Part shown: positions 45,421 to 55,791 of the stretch, one piece after another
How the letters are laid out: each line of letters begins with the position of its first letter
Position numbering within the stretch: the first letter of the stretch is position 1
Assembly (NCBI RefSeq): GCF_021531915.1
Contig: NZ_JAFBIV010000003.1
Location: 186,001 to 250,000 of the forward strand
Source: Oscillibacter valericigenes
GTDB lineage: Bacteria; Bacillota; Clostridia; Oscillospirales; Oscillospiraceae
Reading direction: 5' to 3'
DNA: 64,000 bases
Position numbers and translations under genes: made by a program
Notes under the pieces: model-generated
Told to the model about the DNA's origin: nothing
The model's database searches: none
The model's input: the letters and a program-made list of their open reading frames with translations, nothing else

Positions 45421-45755
45421 CTGTTGTTTCAGGAAGCAACCCGGTTCTTTCGGGCGAGACTGGCTGCTGCCGTCGGAAGCACCCACCTCGGCTGCGCAGG
45501 CGTATTTCAGGTGTGCTGCGAATTCTGCTTTTGCCATGGCTCGCTGCCGCTGTTTCGAAGTTATCCGCAAACTTTGGGTGCTATTATGCATTGCAGTATA
45601 GACGGTCAGCATTTTCAAAGCGAACAGGAGCCTTTTCCCAATGAAAAAGGACGCTCTGCGGAAATCCACAGAACGCCCTTGGCATTTTATGCAGCGTCTG
45701 GAGTCAGAAAAACACATTTTCTGATGATACCAGGAGTCCACCGCTTCCCGGCGAT
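45421..45755. other. Intergenic region of 335 bp, unexplained
   Basis: No convincing gene is present. On the minus strand a frame from ATG 45537 (MAKAEFAAHLKYACAAEV) runs through into the ECF terminator hairpin without a ribosome site, so I do not call it. The stretch may be a dispersed repeat or a gene relic. The right part (about 45690-45755) includes the 3' flank of the rubredoxin gene. Confidence 0.5.
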
Positions 45756-45911
45756 TTACTCGGCAGAGAACTGGTCCTTGCCGGCGCCGCACAGGGGACA
45801 CTCAAAATCTTCGGGCAGATCGGCAAACTTGGTGCCAGGGGCAATGCCGTGATCGGGATCGCCAACAGTCTCATCGTAAACCCAACCACACAGATCGCAA
45901 ACGTACTTCAT
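45756..45911 (-). CDS. Rubredoxin
   Basis: This 51-residue protein is a typical rubredoxin: one iron held by two C-x-x-C pairs, CDLC (residues 5-8) and CPLC (38-41), with the aromatic core W10, Y12 and F37 and the usual [20 protein letters not shown] stretch. It ferries single electrons, here most likely to superoxide reductase and the flavodiiron protein encoded next to it on the same strand. It is short enough to be missed by length filters. A GGAGTG-type site (AAGGAGTG) lies 9 bp before the ATG at 45911. Confidence 0.96.
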   Translation of the reverse strand: MKYVCDLCGWVYDETVGDPDHGIAPGTKFADLPEDFECPLCGAGKDQFSAE

Positions 45912-45966
45912 TACAAAACACTCCTTTTATTAAAAATTTGGGATCATATTGAATGTCAATGCTGCT

Positions 45967-46350
45967 TCAGATCTCCGCCATCCACAGACCGTGGAGGTTG
46001 CAGTAGGCGTAGACCGCCACCGGCTTGTCATCGTCGGTGAGAGCAAAGGTGACCACAGGCGCGGAGCCGGCAGTCAGGGACTTGCGCTGACCGCCGGAAG
46101 TGGTCTGCAGATAGACCCACTGGATAAGGTGCTCTTCGGTCATCGGATGCTCGACAGCACCCACGGAAACTTTGACAAGATTGCCCTCCACAGTGAATAC
46201 AGGGATATGCTTTTCCGTGCTGGCCTCCACAGTGCCGGGGACCAGTTCTTTCATTTTCTGGCCGCAGCACATCAGAGGAACGCCTGCGTCATGGATCTTG
46301 CCGACGATGTTTCCGCAATGCTCACAGATGTAAAACTTGGTATTGCTCAC
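45967..46350 (-). CDS. dfx: Desulfoferrodoxin (2Fe superoxide reductase)
   Basis: This 127-residue enzyme reduces superoxide to peroxide without releasing oxygen, a hallmark of strict anaerobes. It has both iron sites. The N-terminal desulforedoxin domain has C-x-x-C and CC (YICEHCGNIV, PLMCCGQKM). The catalytic domain binds iron by His/Cys (EKHIPVF, VGAVEHPM, CNLHGLW). The start is GTG at 46350 with GGAGGG 7 bp before it, just 17 bp after the flavodiiron gene. Rubredoxin follows 55 bp downstream as its likely electron donor. Confidence 0.95.
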   Translation of the reverse strand: MSNTKFYICEHCGNIVGKIHDAGVPLMCCGQKMKELVPGTVEASTEKHIPVFTVEGNLVKVSVGAVEHPMTEEHLIQWVYLQTTSGGQRKSLTAGSAPVVTFALTDDDKPVAVYAYCNLHGLWMAEI

Positions 46351-46367
46351 GATAATTCCCTCCGGAT

Positions 46368-47663
46368 TCACTTGATTTCTTCAAAATCTTCGGCTCCCCG
46401 TTTGCAGATGGGGCAGGCGAAATCCTTGGGAAGCGTCTCGCCCTCGTACACATAGCCGCAGATCTTACAGACAAACTTCTTTTTGCCGTTGGACGCACTC
46501 TCAGAGACACAGCCTTCACCGCACAAGGCTTTCACCAGCAGCTCCAGCTGGGCAGCGCTCTCCTCGCTCAGAGCGGAGCGGAGCGTCACCACCGGCTCCA
46601 CAAAGGTCAGGTTTTTGCTCTTTTCCAGAAGGCCTTTGATAACACGGGCTGCGGAGGGAGCCCAGCTGCCGTTTTCCATGATAGCCACCGTGCGGTTGCA
46701 GAAACCCCGGGCAGTCAGGTGTTCGATAAACTCCCGCATGAACGGGAAAATGTCATTGTTATAGGTAGTCGTGGCAAGGACCAGCTTGCTGTATCGGAAT
46801 GCGTCAGCCACCGCCTGGGACATATCGCTGCGGGCCAGATCGTAAACCGTGACCTTTTGACCAGATTTTTCCAATGCCTCCGCCAGCTGTTCCACGGCTT
46901 TTTTGGTATTCCCGTAGACAGAGGTATAAGCGATCAGGATGCCATCCTCCTCCGGGGTGTAAGAGGACCACTTGCTGTAGAGGTCTATGTAATGGCCCAG
47001 GTTTTCGCTCAGTACCGGTCCGTGCAGCGGGCAGATGATCTCAATATCCAGCGCCGCTGCTTTCTTCAGAACCGTCTGTACCTGTCCGCCGTATTTGCCG
47101 ACAATGCCGATGTAATAGCGCCGGGCCTCGCCATCCCAAGCCTCTGCCGCGTCCTGAGCGCCGAACTTTCCGAAGGCATCGGCGGAGAACAGCACCTTGT
47201 CCGTACTGTCGTAAGTCATGATGACCTCGGGCCAGTGAACCATAGGGGCAGTGATAAAGCGCAGGGTGTGCCGGCCGAGGGACAGGGTATCGCCCTCTCC
47301 CACAGTTATCTGCCGCTCCGCAAGGTCCGTATGGAAGAAATTCTTGATCATCGCAAAGGCCTTGGAGGAAGCCACTACCTGCACAGTGGGATAGGCCTCC
47401 AGGAACCGGAGCAGGCTGCCGGAGTGGTCCGGCTCCATATGCTGAACAATGATGTAGTCGGGGGCCTTTCCGCCCAGCACGGTCCGGATGTTCTCCAGCC
47501 AGACTTCCGTGAAATGGGCATCCACCGAATCGATGACGGCATTTTTTTCATCGGCGATCACATAGGAATTGTAGGCCATACCGTTGGGAACGCGGTACTG
47601 GCTCTCAAACAGGTCAATGGCGTGGTCGTTGACGCCGACATAATGAATCTCCTGAGAAATCAT
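46368..47663 (-). CDS. fprA: Flavodiiron protein with C-terminal rubredoxin domain
   Basis: This 431-residue protein reduces O2 to water or NO to N2O in anaerobes. The N-terminal beta-lactamase-like domain holds the diiron site (HMEPDHSGSL, then later His and Asp as in APMVHWPEV and PLHGPV). A flavodoxin domain follows (about 250-385, AYTSVYGNTKKAVEQLAEAL). The last 45 residues are a fused rubredoxin with C-x-x-C pairs CKIC and CPIC. The built-in rubredoxin shortens the electron chain. AAGGAGC lies before the ATG at 47663. Superoxide reductase and a free rubredoxin follow on the same strand. Confidence 0.95.
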   Translation of the reverse strand: MISQEIHYVGVNDHAIDLFESQYRVPNGMAYNSYVIADEKNAVIDSVDAHFTEVWLENIRTVLGGKAPDYIIVQHMEPDHSGSLLRFLEAYPTVQVVASSKAFAMIKNFFHTDLAERQITVGEGDTLSLGRHTLRFITAPMVHWPEVIMTYDSTDKVLFSADAFGKFGAQDAAEAWDGEARRYYIGIVGKYGGQVQTVLKKAAALDIEIICPLHGPVLSENLGHYIDLYSKWSSYTPEEDGILIAYTSVYGNTKKAVEQLAEALEKSGQKVTVYDLARSDMSQAVADAFRYSKLVLATTTYNNDIFPFMREFIEHLTARGFCNRTVAIMENGSWAPSAARVIKGLLEKSKNLTFVEPVVTLRSALSEESAAQLELLVKALCGEGCVSESASNGKKKFVCKICGYVYEGETLPKDFACPICKRGAEDFEEIK

Positions 47664-47732
47664 GGGCAGCTCCTTCTGAATCAATGTTCACCTGTTTTGG
47701 CTTCGGGTATGCGGAAGCTGAAAAGCCCTGGA

Positions 47733-47765
47733 GGGCAAAGTCCTCTCCAGGGCCTTTTTGTTGCA
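47733..47765. terminator. Hairpin between nitroreductase and fprA
   Basis: AGCCCTGGAGGG pairs imperfectly with CCTCTCCAGGGC; CTTTTT follows on the plus strand and GCTTTTC on the minus strand. It should end the nitroreductase transcript, so fprA needs its own promoter or read-through. Confidence 0.75.
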
Positions 47766-47777
47766 TTGCGGGGTCTG

Positions 47778-48644
47778 TTACAGCTTGCAGGATGCAACAG
47801 CCTCGTAGCCCTCCGGCAGCTGGAGTTTTGCGGCATCCGCGCCGAAACTCCATTTGATCTTTCCGGCCCACTGAGAAGCGGTGCTGGAGAAGTGCAGCAG
47901 CACGATGCCCAGGCCCAGCTTGGCATCGATCTCGTCAGTGTAGCTGTCCGGCGCCTTCACCAGAGTGATCTGGCCCTCATGGATGATGAAGCCATAGGGC
48001 TGTCTGTTCAGATAGCTGGGAGACAGGGTCGCCGCGTAAAGAGCCTCCCATAGCATGTCGTCATAGAAGCCGATGTACTCGTCAACGCCCTGAGTGTTGC
48101 CCCAGGTATCCATGAACACCATGTCGTGGAGACCGTGCTTGGGGGCGAAATACTGGCGCTGGGCGGCGATATCCACGTTGGACATGCTCAGGATGTTCAC
48201 GCGCAGGCGCTTGGTGGTCTTGAGACCCTGGCCAAAGGCCACAATAGCGGCCACATCCAGAGGAGAGTCGATCTTCAGAGCGGCCTTGACCTTCTCGCTG
48301 TCGGTGAAAGTGATCCAACAGCAGCCCAGTTCCATGTCAGTCAGCTTCAGAACCATGTCCTCCATCATGAAACCGGCGTTCTCACCGGCCTGATCGCCCT
48401 TGGCGGACAGGAGGACCAGATAGTTCGGCGCGCCGACCAAAAAGCTCTCGTAACCAGCGGCGCCCTCCAAAGCCTCCTTGGCCTCCTCACCGAAAACGCA
48501 CAGCTTTGTCTCAAGGTCGGGAACCAGACGCTGGCAGGACTTCTGATAATAGGTTTCAATTTCCGCAAGCGCAGCAGCGGACACCTTCTTATCCGCGAAC
48601 TCGCGGACAGATTTTCTGTTTTGGATCAGCGCACTGTAATTCAT
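47778..48644 (-). CDS. Nitroreductase-family flavoprotein
   Basis: This 288-residue protein matches the FMN-dependent nitroreductase family (start NYSALIQNRKSVREFADKKVS; later the NAGFMMEDMVLKLTDMELGCCWI region and ATLSPSYLNRQPYGFII). Members reduce nitro compounds, quinones or flavins with NAD(P)H. The physiological substrate cannot be told. It carries extra C-terminal length compared with minimal members (about 200 residues), including the IVLLHFSSTASQWAGKI segment. AGGAGG lies 7 bp before the ATG at 48644. It heads the minus-strand group that includes the oxygen-defence genes, with a terminator in between. Confidence 0.9.
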   Translation of the reverse strand: MNYSALIQNRKSVREFADKKVSAAALAEIETYYQKSCQRLVPDLETKLCVFGEEAKEALEGAAGYESFLVGAPNYLVLLSAKGDQAGENAGFMMEDMVLKLTDMELGCCWITFTDSEKVKAALKIDSPLDVAAIVAFGQGLKTTKRLRVNILSMSNVDIAAQRQYFAPKHGLHDMVFMDTWGNTQGVDEYIGFYDDMLWEALYAATLSPSYLNRQPYGFIIHEGQITLVKAPDSYTDEIDAKLGLGIVLLHFSSTASQWAGKIKWSFGADAAKLQLPEGYEAVASCKL

Positions 48645-48724
48645 GGATGTGCCTCCTAAATCAATTTGAGATCTCCGGGATGGTCCGCAAAGCGCCATCC
48701 TTTATCCGAATTCTGTACTTTTAC

Positions 48725-48753
48725 ATGATATTACATCTTACCCCGAATTGCAA
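48725..48753 (-). promoter_or_regulatory. Nitroreductase promoter
   Basis: On the minus strand TTGCAA (48753-48748) and TATCAT (48730-48725) are 17 bp apart. The remainder of the 270-bp gap to ppdK (48754-48850) shows nothing else I recognise. Confidence 0.6.
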
Positions 48754-48850
48754 GTTCTACATGGAATAATTTCATCAAGAGAACAGTTGACATCAGTGCT
48801 CGGCCCGTGCGGACTGCAAGATGATGCGACAGATATTACATAGATAGAAT

Positions 48851-48880
48851 GCACCCCCGATTCATGAGAATCGGGGGTGC
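48851..48880. terminator. ppdK terminator hairpin
   Basis: GCACCCCCGATTC (48851-48863) pairs perfectly with GAATCGGGGGTGC (48868-48880), 37 bp past the ppdK stop. T-runs are weak on both sides. Confidence 0.7.
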
Positions 48881-48916
48881 GTTTGTATCGGATTTCTTTC
48901 TTGCCGGGAATTCCGC

Positions 48917-51544
<2,628 letters not shown>

Positions 51545-51914
51545 TCTTTCTTTCCTCCATTTTGATGGTAATGCCTTAAGGCGGAGTTACAGTGAAACGT
51601 TTGCGTTATGGATTAGCTTTAATATTATAATAGGAAAACGTTCGAAAAACAATACGCAAAAGTAAAAAGAAATCCGGATGGAAACCCAAATTTTTTCAAG
51701 AAATCCTGTCAGTTTTACACAAAAATCGCCTCTCGAAGAGCAAAAAGCACGCAAACGTTTGTGTTGGCCCGGCGGAAGGAATATTTTTCGGAGAGGAGCG
51801 GAATAGGGATGTCCCATATTCCCTTTTTGATGAAAATATGATATAGTCAAGGAACTTGAAAAGAATCATTCTGATTGTTTCAAGATGTTGATGATCGTGT
51901 GAGGAGGCGTTGAC
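51545..51914. other. Divergent regulatory region between ppdK and holB
   Basis: No gene is present in these 370 bp. It holds the ppdK promoter (TTGTTT 51652-51647, 17 bp, TATAAT 51629-51624 on the minus strand). AAACGTTT palindromes lie at 51594-51604 and 51752-51761, with a related AAAACGTTCG near 51633. A plus-strand hairpin GGAATAGGGA/TCCCATATTCC followed by CTTTTT (51799-51832) lies upstream of holB and could end or attenuate transcription. Confidence 0.65.
51624..51652 (-). promoter_or_regulatory. ppdK promoter
   Basis: On the minus strand TTGTTT (51652-51647) and a perfect TATAAT (51629-51624) are 17 bp apart. Confidence 0.75.
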
Positions 51915-52775
51915 ATGACCCCGTTTGGACTGCCGGAAAAAGAACCTGCGGCCGCCCGCATCCGGGAGGCAGCTGCCCGTGGGACCCTGTCCCATGCCCT
52001 GCTGTTCACCGGCAGCGGAGACTGCCAGGCGGCTGCCCGGTACGCGGCGGCGGCCATGGAGTGTGAGGCGGAGGGCCCGCGCCCCTGCGGTGTCTGCCGC
52101 GCCTGCCGCAAGGTGGCGGAGGACATCCACCCCGATGTCATCACCGTCCGGGACCCGGAGCACAAAAATATCTCAGTGGATGTGGTGCGGGATATCCGGG
52201 CCGACGCCTATATCCGCCCCAACGAGGGGCGGCGGAAGGTATACATCTTCCCTGACTGTGCCATCCTGACGGAGCAGGACCAGAACGTCCTCCTGAAGAT
52301 CGTGGAGGAGGGTCCTCCCTATGCGGCCTTTCTGTTCTGTGCGGAAAATGCCGCCGCGGTGCTCCGGACCCTGCGGTCCCGGTGCGTGGAGCTAAAGCTC
52401 CGTCCGGCGGAGGAGACCGGGGGCGAGACCTCCGAACCCGGGCTGGAGCTTTGCCGGGCCATCGGCCGCCGGAAGCGGGGGGCCGTGGCCGAACTGGCGG
52501 TGCGCCTGGAGCGGAAGAAACTGGACCGGGATGCCCTGGCCGCCATGCTGGAGCGGAGCCGTCAGGCCTTCGCGGCGGCGTTATTGCTGCTGTATGGGAA
52601 GGAACCGGAGGAAAATGACCGGGAAATTGCGCCATTTCTTGCGAAAAACTTGACAAAGGCGCAAATTATGTCCACAATAGAACTGTTAGAAACGTATTAC
52701 GGAGAGTGCGCCTACAACGTTGGCGTGGGCCATGTGCTGGGGGCGCTCACCGCGGAATTGGAGGGTATCCTTTGA
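51915..52775 (+). CDS. holB: DNA polymerase III subunit delta'
   Basis: Delta' is the non-motor arm of the clamp loader that places the beta clamp on DNA. The 286-residue protein has a degenerate P-loop (FTGSGDCQAAARY instead of G-x4-GK-T), as expected for delta', and the zinc module C-x2-C-x2-C (CGVCRAC). Family blocks NEGRRKVYIFPDCAILTEQDQNVLLKIVEEG (in parts) and RSRC follow. Its stop overlaps the start of ricT, the standard Firmicutes order. The ribosome site GAGGAGG lies 8 bp upstream of the ATG. Confidence 0.95.
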   Translation: MTPFGLPEKEPAAARIREAAARGTLSHALLFTGSGDCQAAARYAAAAMECEAEGPRPCGVCRACRKVAEDIHPDVITVRDPEHKNISVDVVRDIRADAYIRPNEGRRKVYIFPDCAILTEQDQNVLLKIVEEGPPYAAFLFCAENAAAVLRTLRSRCVELKLRPAEETGGETSEPGLELCRAIGRRKRGAVAELAVRLERKKLDRDALAAMLERSRQAFAAALLLLYGKEPEENDREIAPFLAKNLTKAQIMSTIELLETYYGECAYNVGVGHVLGALTAELEGIL

Positions 52776-54094
52776 CAGAAGTGATCAGCGTCCGCTTTCG
52801 GGGCGGATGCAAGAATTATTTTTTTGACCCCAGGGGTCTGCAGGTGAAAATGGGCGACCAGGTGGTGGTGGAGACCGCCCAGGGTGCTGAATTTGCCACC
52901 TGCACCGAGGGCAACCACGAGGTGGATGACGCCGCCATCGTGCAGCCCCTGTGCGCCGTTTTGCGGATGGCCACGGAGAATGACCGCCGCACGGTGGAGT
53001 ACAACCGAAAAAAAGAGAGCGAGGCCTTCGACATCTGCGAGAAGAAGATCGCGGACCACGGCCTGGACATGAAGCTGGTGAACGTCTCCGCCAGCTTTGA
53101 CGGCAACAAGATCATCTTTTATTTCACCGCCGACGGCCGGGTGGACTTCCGGGAGCTTGTGCGGGACCTGGCCAGCGTGTTCCGGGCCCGCATCGAGCTG
53201 CGGCAGATCGGCGTCCGGGATGAGGCCAAGATGATCGGCGGCCTGGGCATCTGCGGGCGGCCCTTCTGCTGCTCTCAGTTCCTGGACGGCTTTATGCCTG
53301 TCTCCATTAAAATGGCAAAGACCCAGAACCTGAGCCTGAACCCCACCAAGATCTCTGGCACCTGCGGCCGCCTCATGTGCTGCCTGAAGTATGAGCAGAA
53401 CGCCTATGAGGACGCCGCCAAGCGGATGCCAAAGGTGGAGAGCTTTGTCCAGACCCCCGACGGTCCCGGCAACGTCAAGAGTGTGGACCTGCTGCGGGAG
53501 ACCGTGAAGGTGGCGCTGGACAGCGCGGCCCCCAACGAGCCCATGAAGTGCTACCACAACTGCGAGGTTTGCGTCCTCCGCAACGGCAAGGGCAGTCGGG
53601 ACGGCATTGAGATCCCCGAGCGCCCTGCCCGCTATGTGGAGGAGAAGGAAGAGGAGGAGCTGTTCAGCGTCCCCATCCTGTCCACCCCCTTCTATATGGA
53701 CAGCCAGCTGGAGGACGCTCCCGTCCGGGAGAAGATCGGTACGCCCGAGAGCAGCGAAGGCGGTAAATCCCGCCGCCGCCACCGGGGCGGACGCCGCCGC
53801 GGCAAGAGTGGTCAGTCCAAGCCCGAGCAGGCGGCTCCCGAAAAGAATGAGAAGAAGCAACCTGAAAAGGGCGAAAAGAAGGAGCAGGCCAAGGAGGGTG
53901 GCAAGCAGCCCCGGCAGCCCAGACCCCAGCAGAAGCAAAAGCCCCAGCCCAAGCCCGCCGGCAAAGGCGGGGAACAGGCCGCCGCGGGAGAAGGCGGCGA
54001 GGGCACCAAGCGCCGTCGTCCCCGTCACCGGGGCGGACGCCGCCGCAACAAGGGCGGCGGAGGCGGCGAGGGTGCCGCGCCCAAGGCTGAATAA
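52772..54094 (+). CDS. ricT: PSP1-domain protein RicT/YaaT with long basic tail
   Basis: RicT works with RicA and RicF in Bacillus in mRNA processing and sporulation/biofilm control. The first 290 residues match the PSP1 family (SVRFRGGCKNYFFDP, FCCSQFL, GRLMCCLKYE; several Cys that may bind an iron-sulfur cluster). The remaining 150 residues are an unusual low-complexity tail rich in Arg, Lys, Gln and Pro, with two near-identical RHRGGRRR blocks around 345 and 425. The usual family length is about 275. The start is TTG at 52772, GGAGG 7 bp upstream, overlapping the holB stop. Confidence 0.9.
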   Translation: MTEVISVRFRGGCKNYFFDPRGLQVKMGDQVVVETAQGAEFATCTEGNHEVDDAAIVQPLCAVLRMATENDRRTVEYNRKKESEAFDICEKKIADHGLDMKLVNVSASFDGNKIIFYFTADGRVDFRELVRDLASVFRARIELRQIGVRDEAKMIGGLGICGRPFCCSQFLDGFMPVSIKMAKTQNLSLNPTKISGTCGRLMCCLKYEQNAYEDAAKRMPKVESFVQTPDGPGNVKSVDLLRETVKVALDSAAPNEPMKCYHNCEVCVLRNGKGSRDGIEIPERPARYVEEKEEEELFSVPILSTPFYMDSQLEDAPVREKIGTPESSEGGKSRRRHRGGRRRGKSGQSKPEQAAPEKNEKKQPEKGEKKEQAKEGGKQPRQPRPQQKQKPQPKPAGKGGEQAAAGEGGEGTKRRRPRHRGGRRRNKGGGGGEGAAPKAE

Positions 54095-54100
54095 GAGAGA

Positions 54101-54141
54101 AGCAAGTCCCGCCGCCCGCATCGCGGGCGGCGGGACTTGCT
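54101..54141 (+). terminator. Terminator of holB-ricT
   Basis: A perfect 19-bp stem (AGCAAGTCCCGCCGCCCGC with its complement) around a 3-nt loop, followed by TCTG. It begins 6 bp after the stop codon. Confidence 0.8.
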
Positions 54142-54167
54142 TCTGAGAAATAAGAGAGGAGACCGTC

Positions 54168-55016
54168 ATGGGAAGATTCACCGGCGTACTGCTGGCCAGC
54201 GATTTTGACAACACCCTGATCTATACGGAGGAGGCCCTGCGCTCCGGCGTGCCGGTGCCGCCCCTGTCGGAGAAGAACCGGGCGGCTCTGGAGTATTTCA
54301 TGGCTGAGGGTGGCAAATTCGCCATTGCCACGGGCCGGGCCTTGGCGGCCTTTATGAAGTACGCGGACAAGGTTCCCATGAACGCCCCCGGCGTGGTGTG
54401 CAACGGCGCGGCCCTGTATGATTTTTCCACAGGGGAATACTTGGAAACGGCCATGCTGGACGGCGATGTCCGCCAGCGGGGTCAGGCGGTGCTGGACCGG
54501 TTCCCGACCATGGCCGTGGAGGCCTACCATATGGACAACGTGATTTACGCCGTCCATCCCAACGAGATCACCCGCCAGCATGAGCACCTGACCAAGGTGG
54601 GCGTGACGGAGCGGGTCTCCCTGGAGGAGGTCCCCCTGCCCCTGGGCAAGCTGCTGCTGGAGGCGGACCGAGAGACCCTGGAGGAGGCAAAAGCCTTCAT
54701 GGAAGAGCAGGGCTGGAGCGAGGACTATGAGCTGATCTTCTCCGCCCGGGAGTTGCTGGAGATGACCGCCAGGGGCGCCAACAAGGGCGGTATGGTCCGC
54801 CGTCTGGCGGAGCGGCTGGGCATCTCCATGGAGCACGTCTATTGTGCTGGAGACGAGGCCAACGATATCTCCATGCTGACCGTCGCGGCTCGGGGCTTTG
54901 CCCCGGCCAACTGCGTGCCCGCCGTGCGGGACTGCGGGGCGGTCATCGTGGCCGATGCCCGGGAGGATGCCCTGGAGGAGATCGTCCACCGGCTGGCGGA
55001 GCGGTATCCGAAATGA
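54168..55016 (+). CDS. Cof-type HAD phosphatase
   Basis: This 282-residue protein is a Cof/IIB-type HAD hydrolase. Motif I is SDFDNTLIYT, with nucleophile and acid/base aspartates; the T/S motif lies in FAIATGRAL, and the motif III lysine and motif IV aspartates lie in ANKGGMVRRL and YCAGDEANDISML. Between them is the large C2 cap. Such enzymes remove phosphate from sugar phosphates, flavin precursors or pyridoxal phosphate; the substrate is not readable. GAGGAG precedes the ATG. It is followed by a long gene-free stretch. Confidence 0.92.
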   Translation: MGRFTGVLLASDFDNTLIYTEEALRSGVPVPPLSEKNRAALEYFMAEGGKFAIATGRALAAFMKYADKVPMNAPGVVCNGAALYDFSTGEYLETAMLDGDVRQRGQAVLDRFPTMAVEAYHMDNVIYAVHPNEITRQHEHLTKVGVTERVSLEEVPLPLGKLLLEADRETLEEAKAFMEEQGWSEDYELIFSARELLEMTARGANKGGMVRRLAERLGISMEHVYCAGDEANDISMLTVAARGFAPANCVPAVRDCGAVIVADAREDALEEIVHRLAERYPK

Positions 55017-55216
55017 TGCGCCCCTGGCGGGGCGCACGGGGATGCACCCCCCATTTTCTTTTTGAGACATCAAAAAGAAAACCCTCCAGAGGGGCTTCTC
55101 TTGCCGCTGTGCGGCAATTCACCTTCTGCGCCGTGCACGGTGGAAAAGAAAAAATGTTTATGCGCAACCCGGCGCAGGGCCTTGGCCCTGCGCCGGGTTG
55201 CTTCCATGCGGGGATC

Positions 55217-55262
55217 GTCGTGGCCGGTGCGGTGCAGACTTGTGGGTTTGAACCGGGTGCGC
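55217..55262 (-). repeat. Dispersed repeat, copy B
   Basis: Read on the minus strand it begins GCGCACCCGGTTCAAACCCA and ends TGCACCGCACCGGCCACGAC, close to copy A at 29024-29069. Confidence 0.75.
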
Positions 55263-55499
55263 CCAACACAGGCAGAGCAGAGATAGCCCGCCGCCGCAAG
55301 TCGGAACTGCCGACTTGCTTTCGGGGTGGTTGACGAAAGGTCTGTCCTTCTGGCCCCGCGCTTTCCGCTTCGCTACGCGCTACTGCGAGGTAAATGGAGC
55401 GGCAGCAAAAATAGAAAGAAGTCCATACGTCCATTGCCACGAAAGCGAGTCAGTAGTTTCTTCATGCGGCGGCGCTCCTCCCTGTTTCGCCGATGCCGG

Positions 55500-55548
55500 G
55501 CGCACCCGGTATAGGCTTGCAAGTTTGAGCTGCACCGATTACAGTAGC
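55500..55548 (+). repeat. Dispersed repeat, copy C (divergent)
   Basis: It begins GCGCACCCGGTATAGGCTTG and continues CAAGTTTGAGCTGCACCG, then diverges from copies A and B. Confidence 0.6.
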
Positions 55549-55723
55549 TCCCGTCTGCGGTCAAATCGACACAGATGTGTCGCTTTGACCGCTGGGTTTC
55601 TCTTTGGACCCGCCGGGCCCGTTTCTCTTTTCAAAAGAGAAATGGGGGCGGCACCTCGCGGCGGAGCCGCGCCTCCCCTCCCCCCTTCCCTGCCCAGGGG
55701 AGAAATTTTTTTTAATTTCCCCC

Positions 55724-55776
55724 TTGACAAATGGAGAAGATGTGATATTGTATTAGTCAAGCAGTACAATAATACA
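55724..55776 (+). promoter_or_regulatory. Promoter and operator of the YtrA-type regulator operon
   Basis: TTGACA (55724-55729) and TATTGT (55746-55751) are 16 bp apart. Nested inverted repeats TATTGTA/TACAATA (55746-55771) and TGTATTA/TAATACA (55749-55776) overlap the -10 box and resemble the operators of YtrA-type GntR repressors, so self-repression is likely. Confidence 0.7.
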
Positions 55777-55791
55777 AACGGAGGCACAGCC

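Larger units (their letters stand above)
55017..55723. repeat. GC-rich intergenic repeat field, no gene
   Basis: About 700 bp without a credible gene. It contains strong hairpins: GCGCCCC/GGGGCGC (55019-55036), a 17-bp stem GCAACCCGGCGCAGGG (55164-55202) and GCAAGTCGG/CCGACTTGC (55298-55320). It also has two copies of the 46-bp dispersed repeat in opposite orientations (55217-55262 and 55500-55548). Its build resembles 28669-29220. Confidence 0.7.

Noticed and set aside
51740-51832. Possible 4.5S signal recognition RNA upstream of holB
   Set aside because: GGCGGAAGGAAT is only a partial match to the conserved tetraloop region and the symmetric loop is missing.
55230-55262. tRNA-like T-arm sequence GGGTTTGAACC
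   Set aside because: No cloverleaf can be built around it; it is part of the dispersed repeat.
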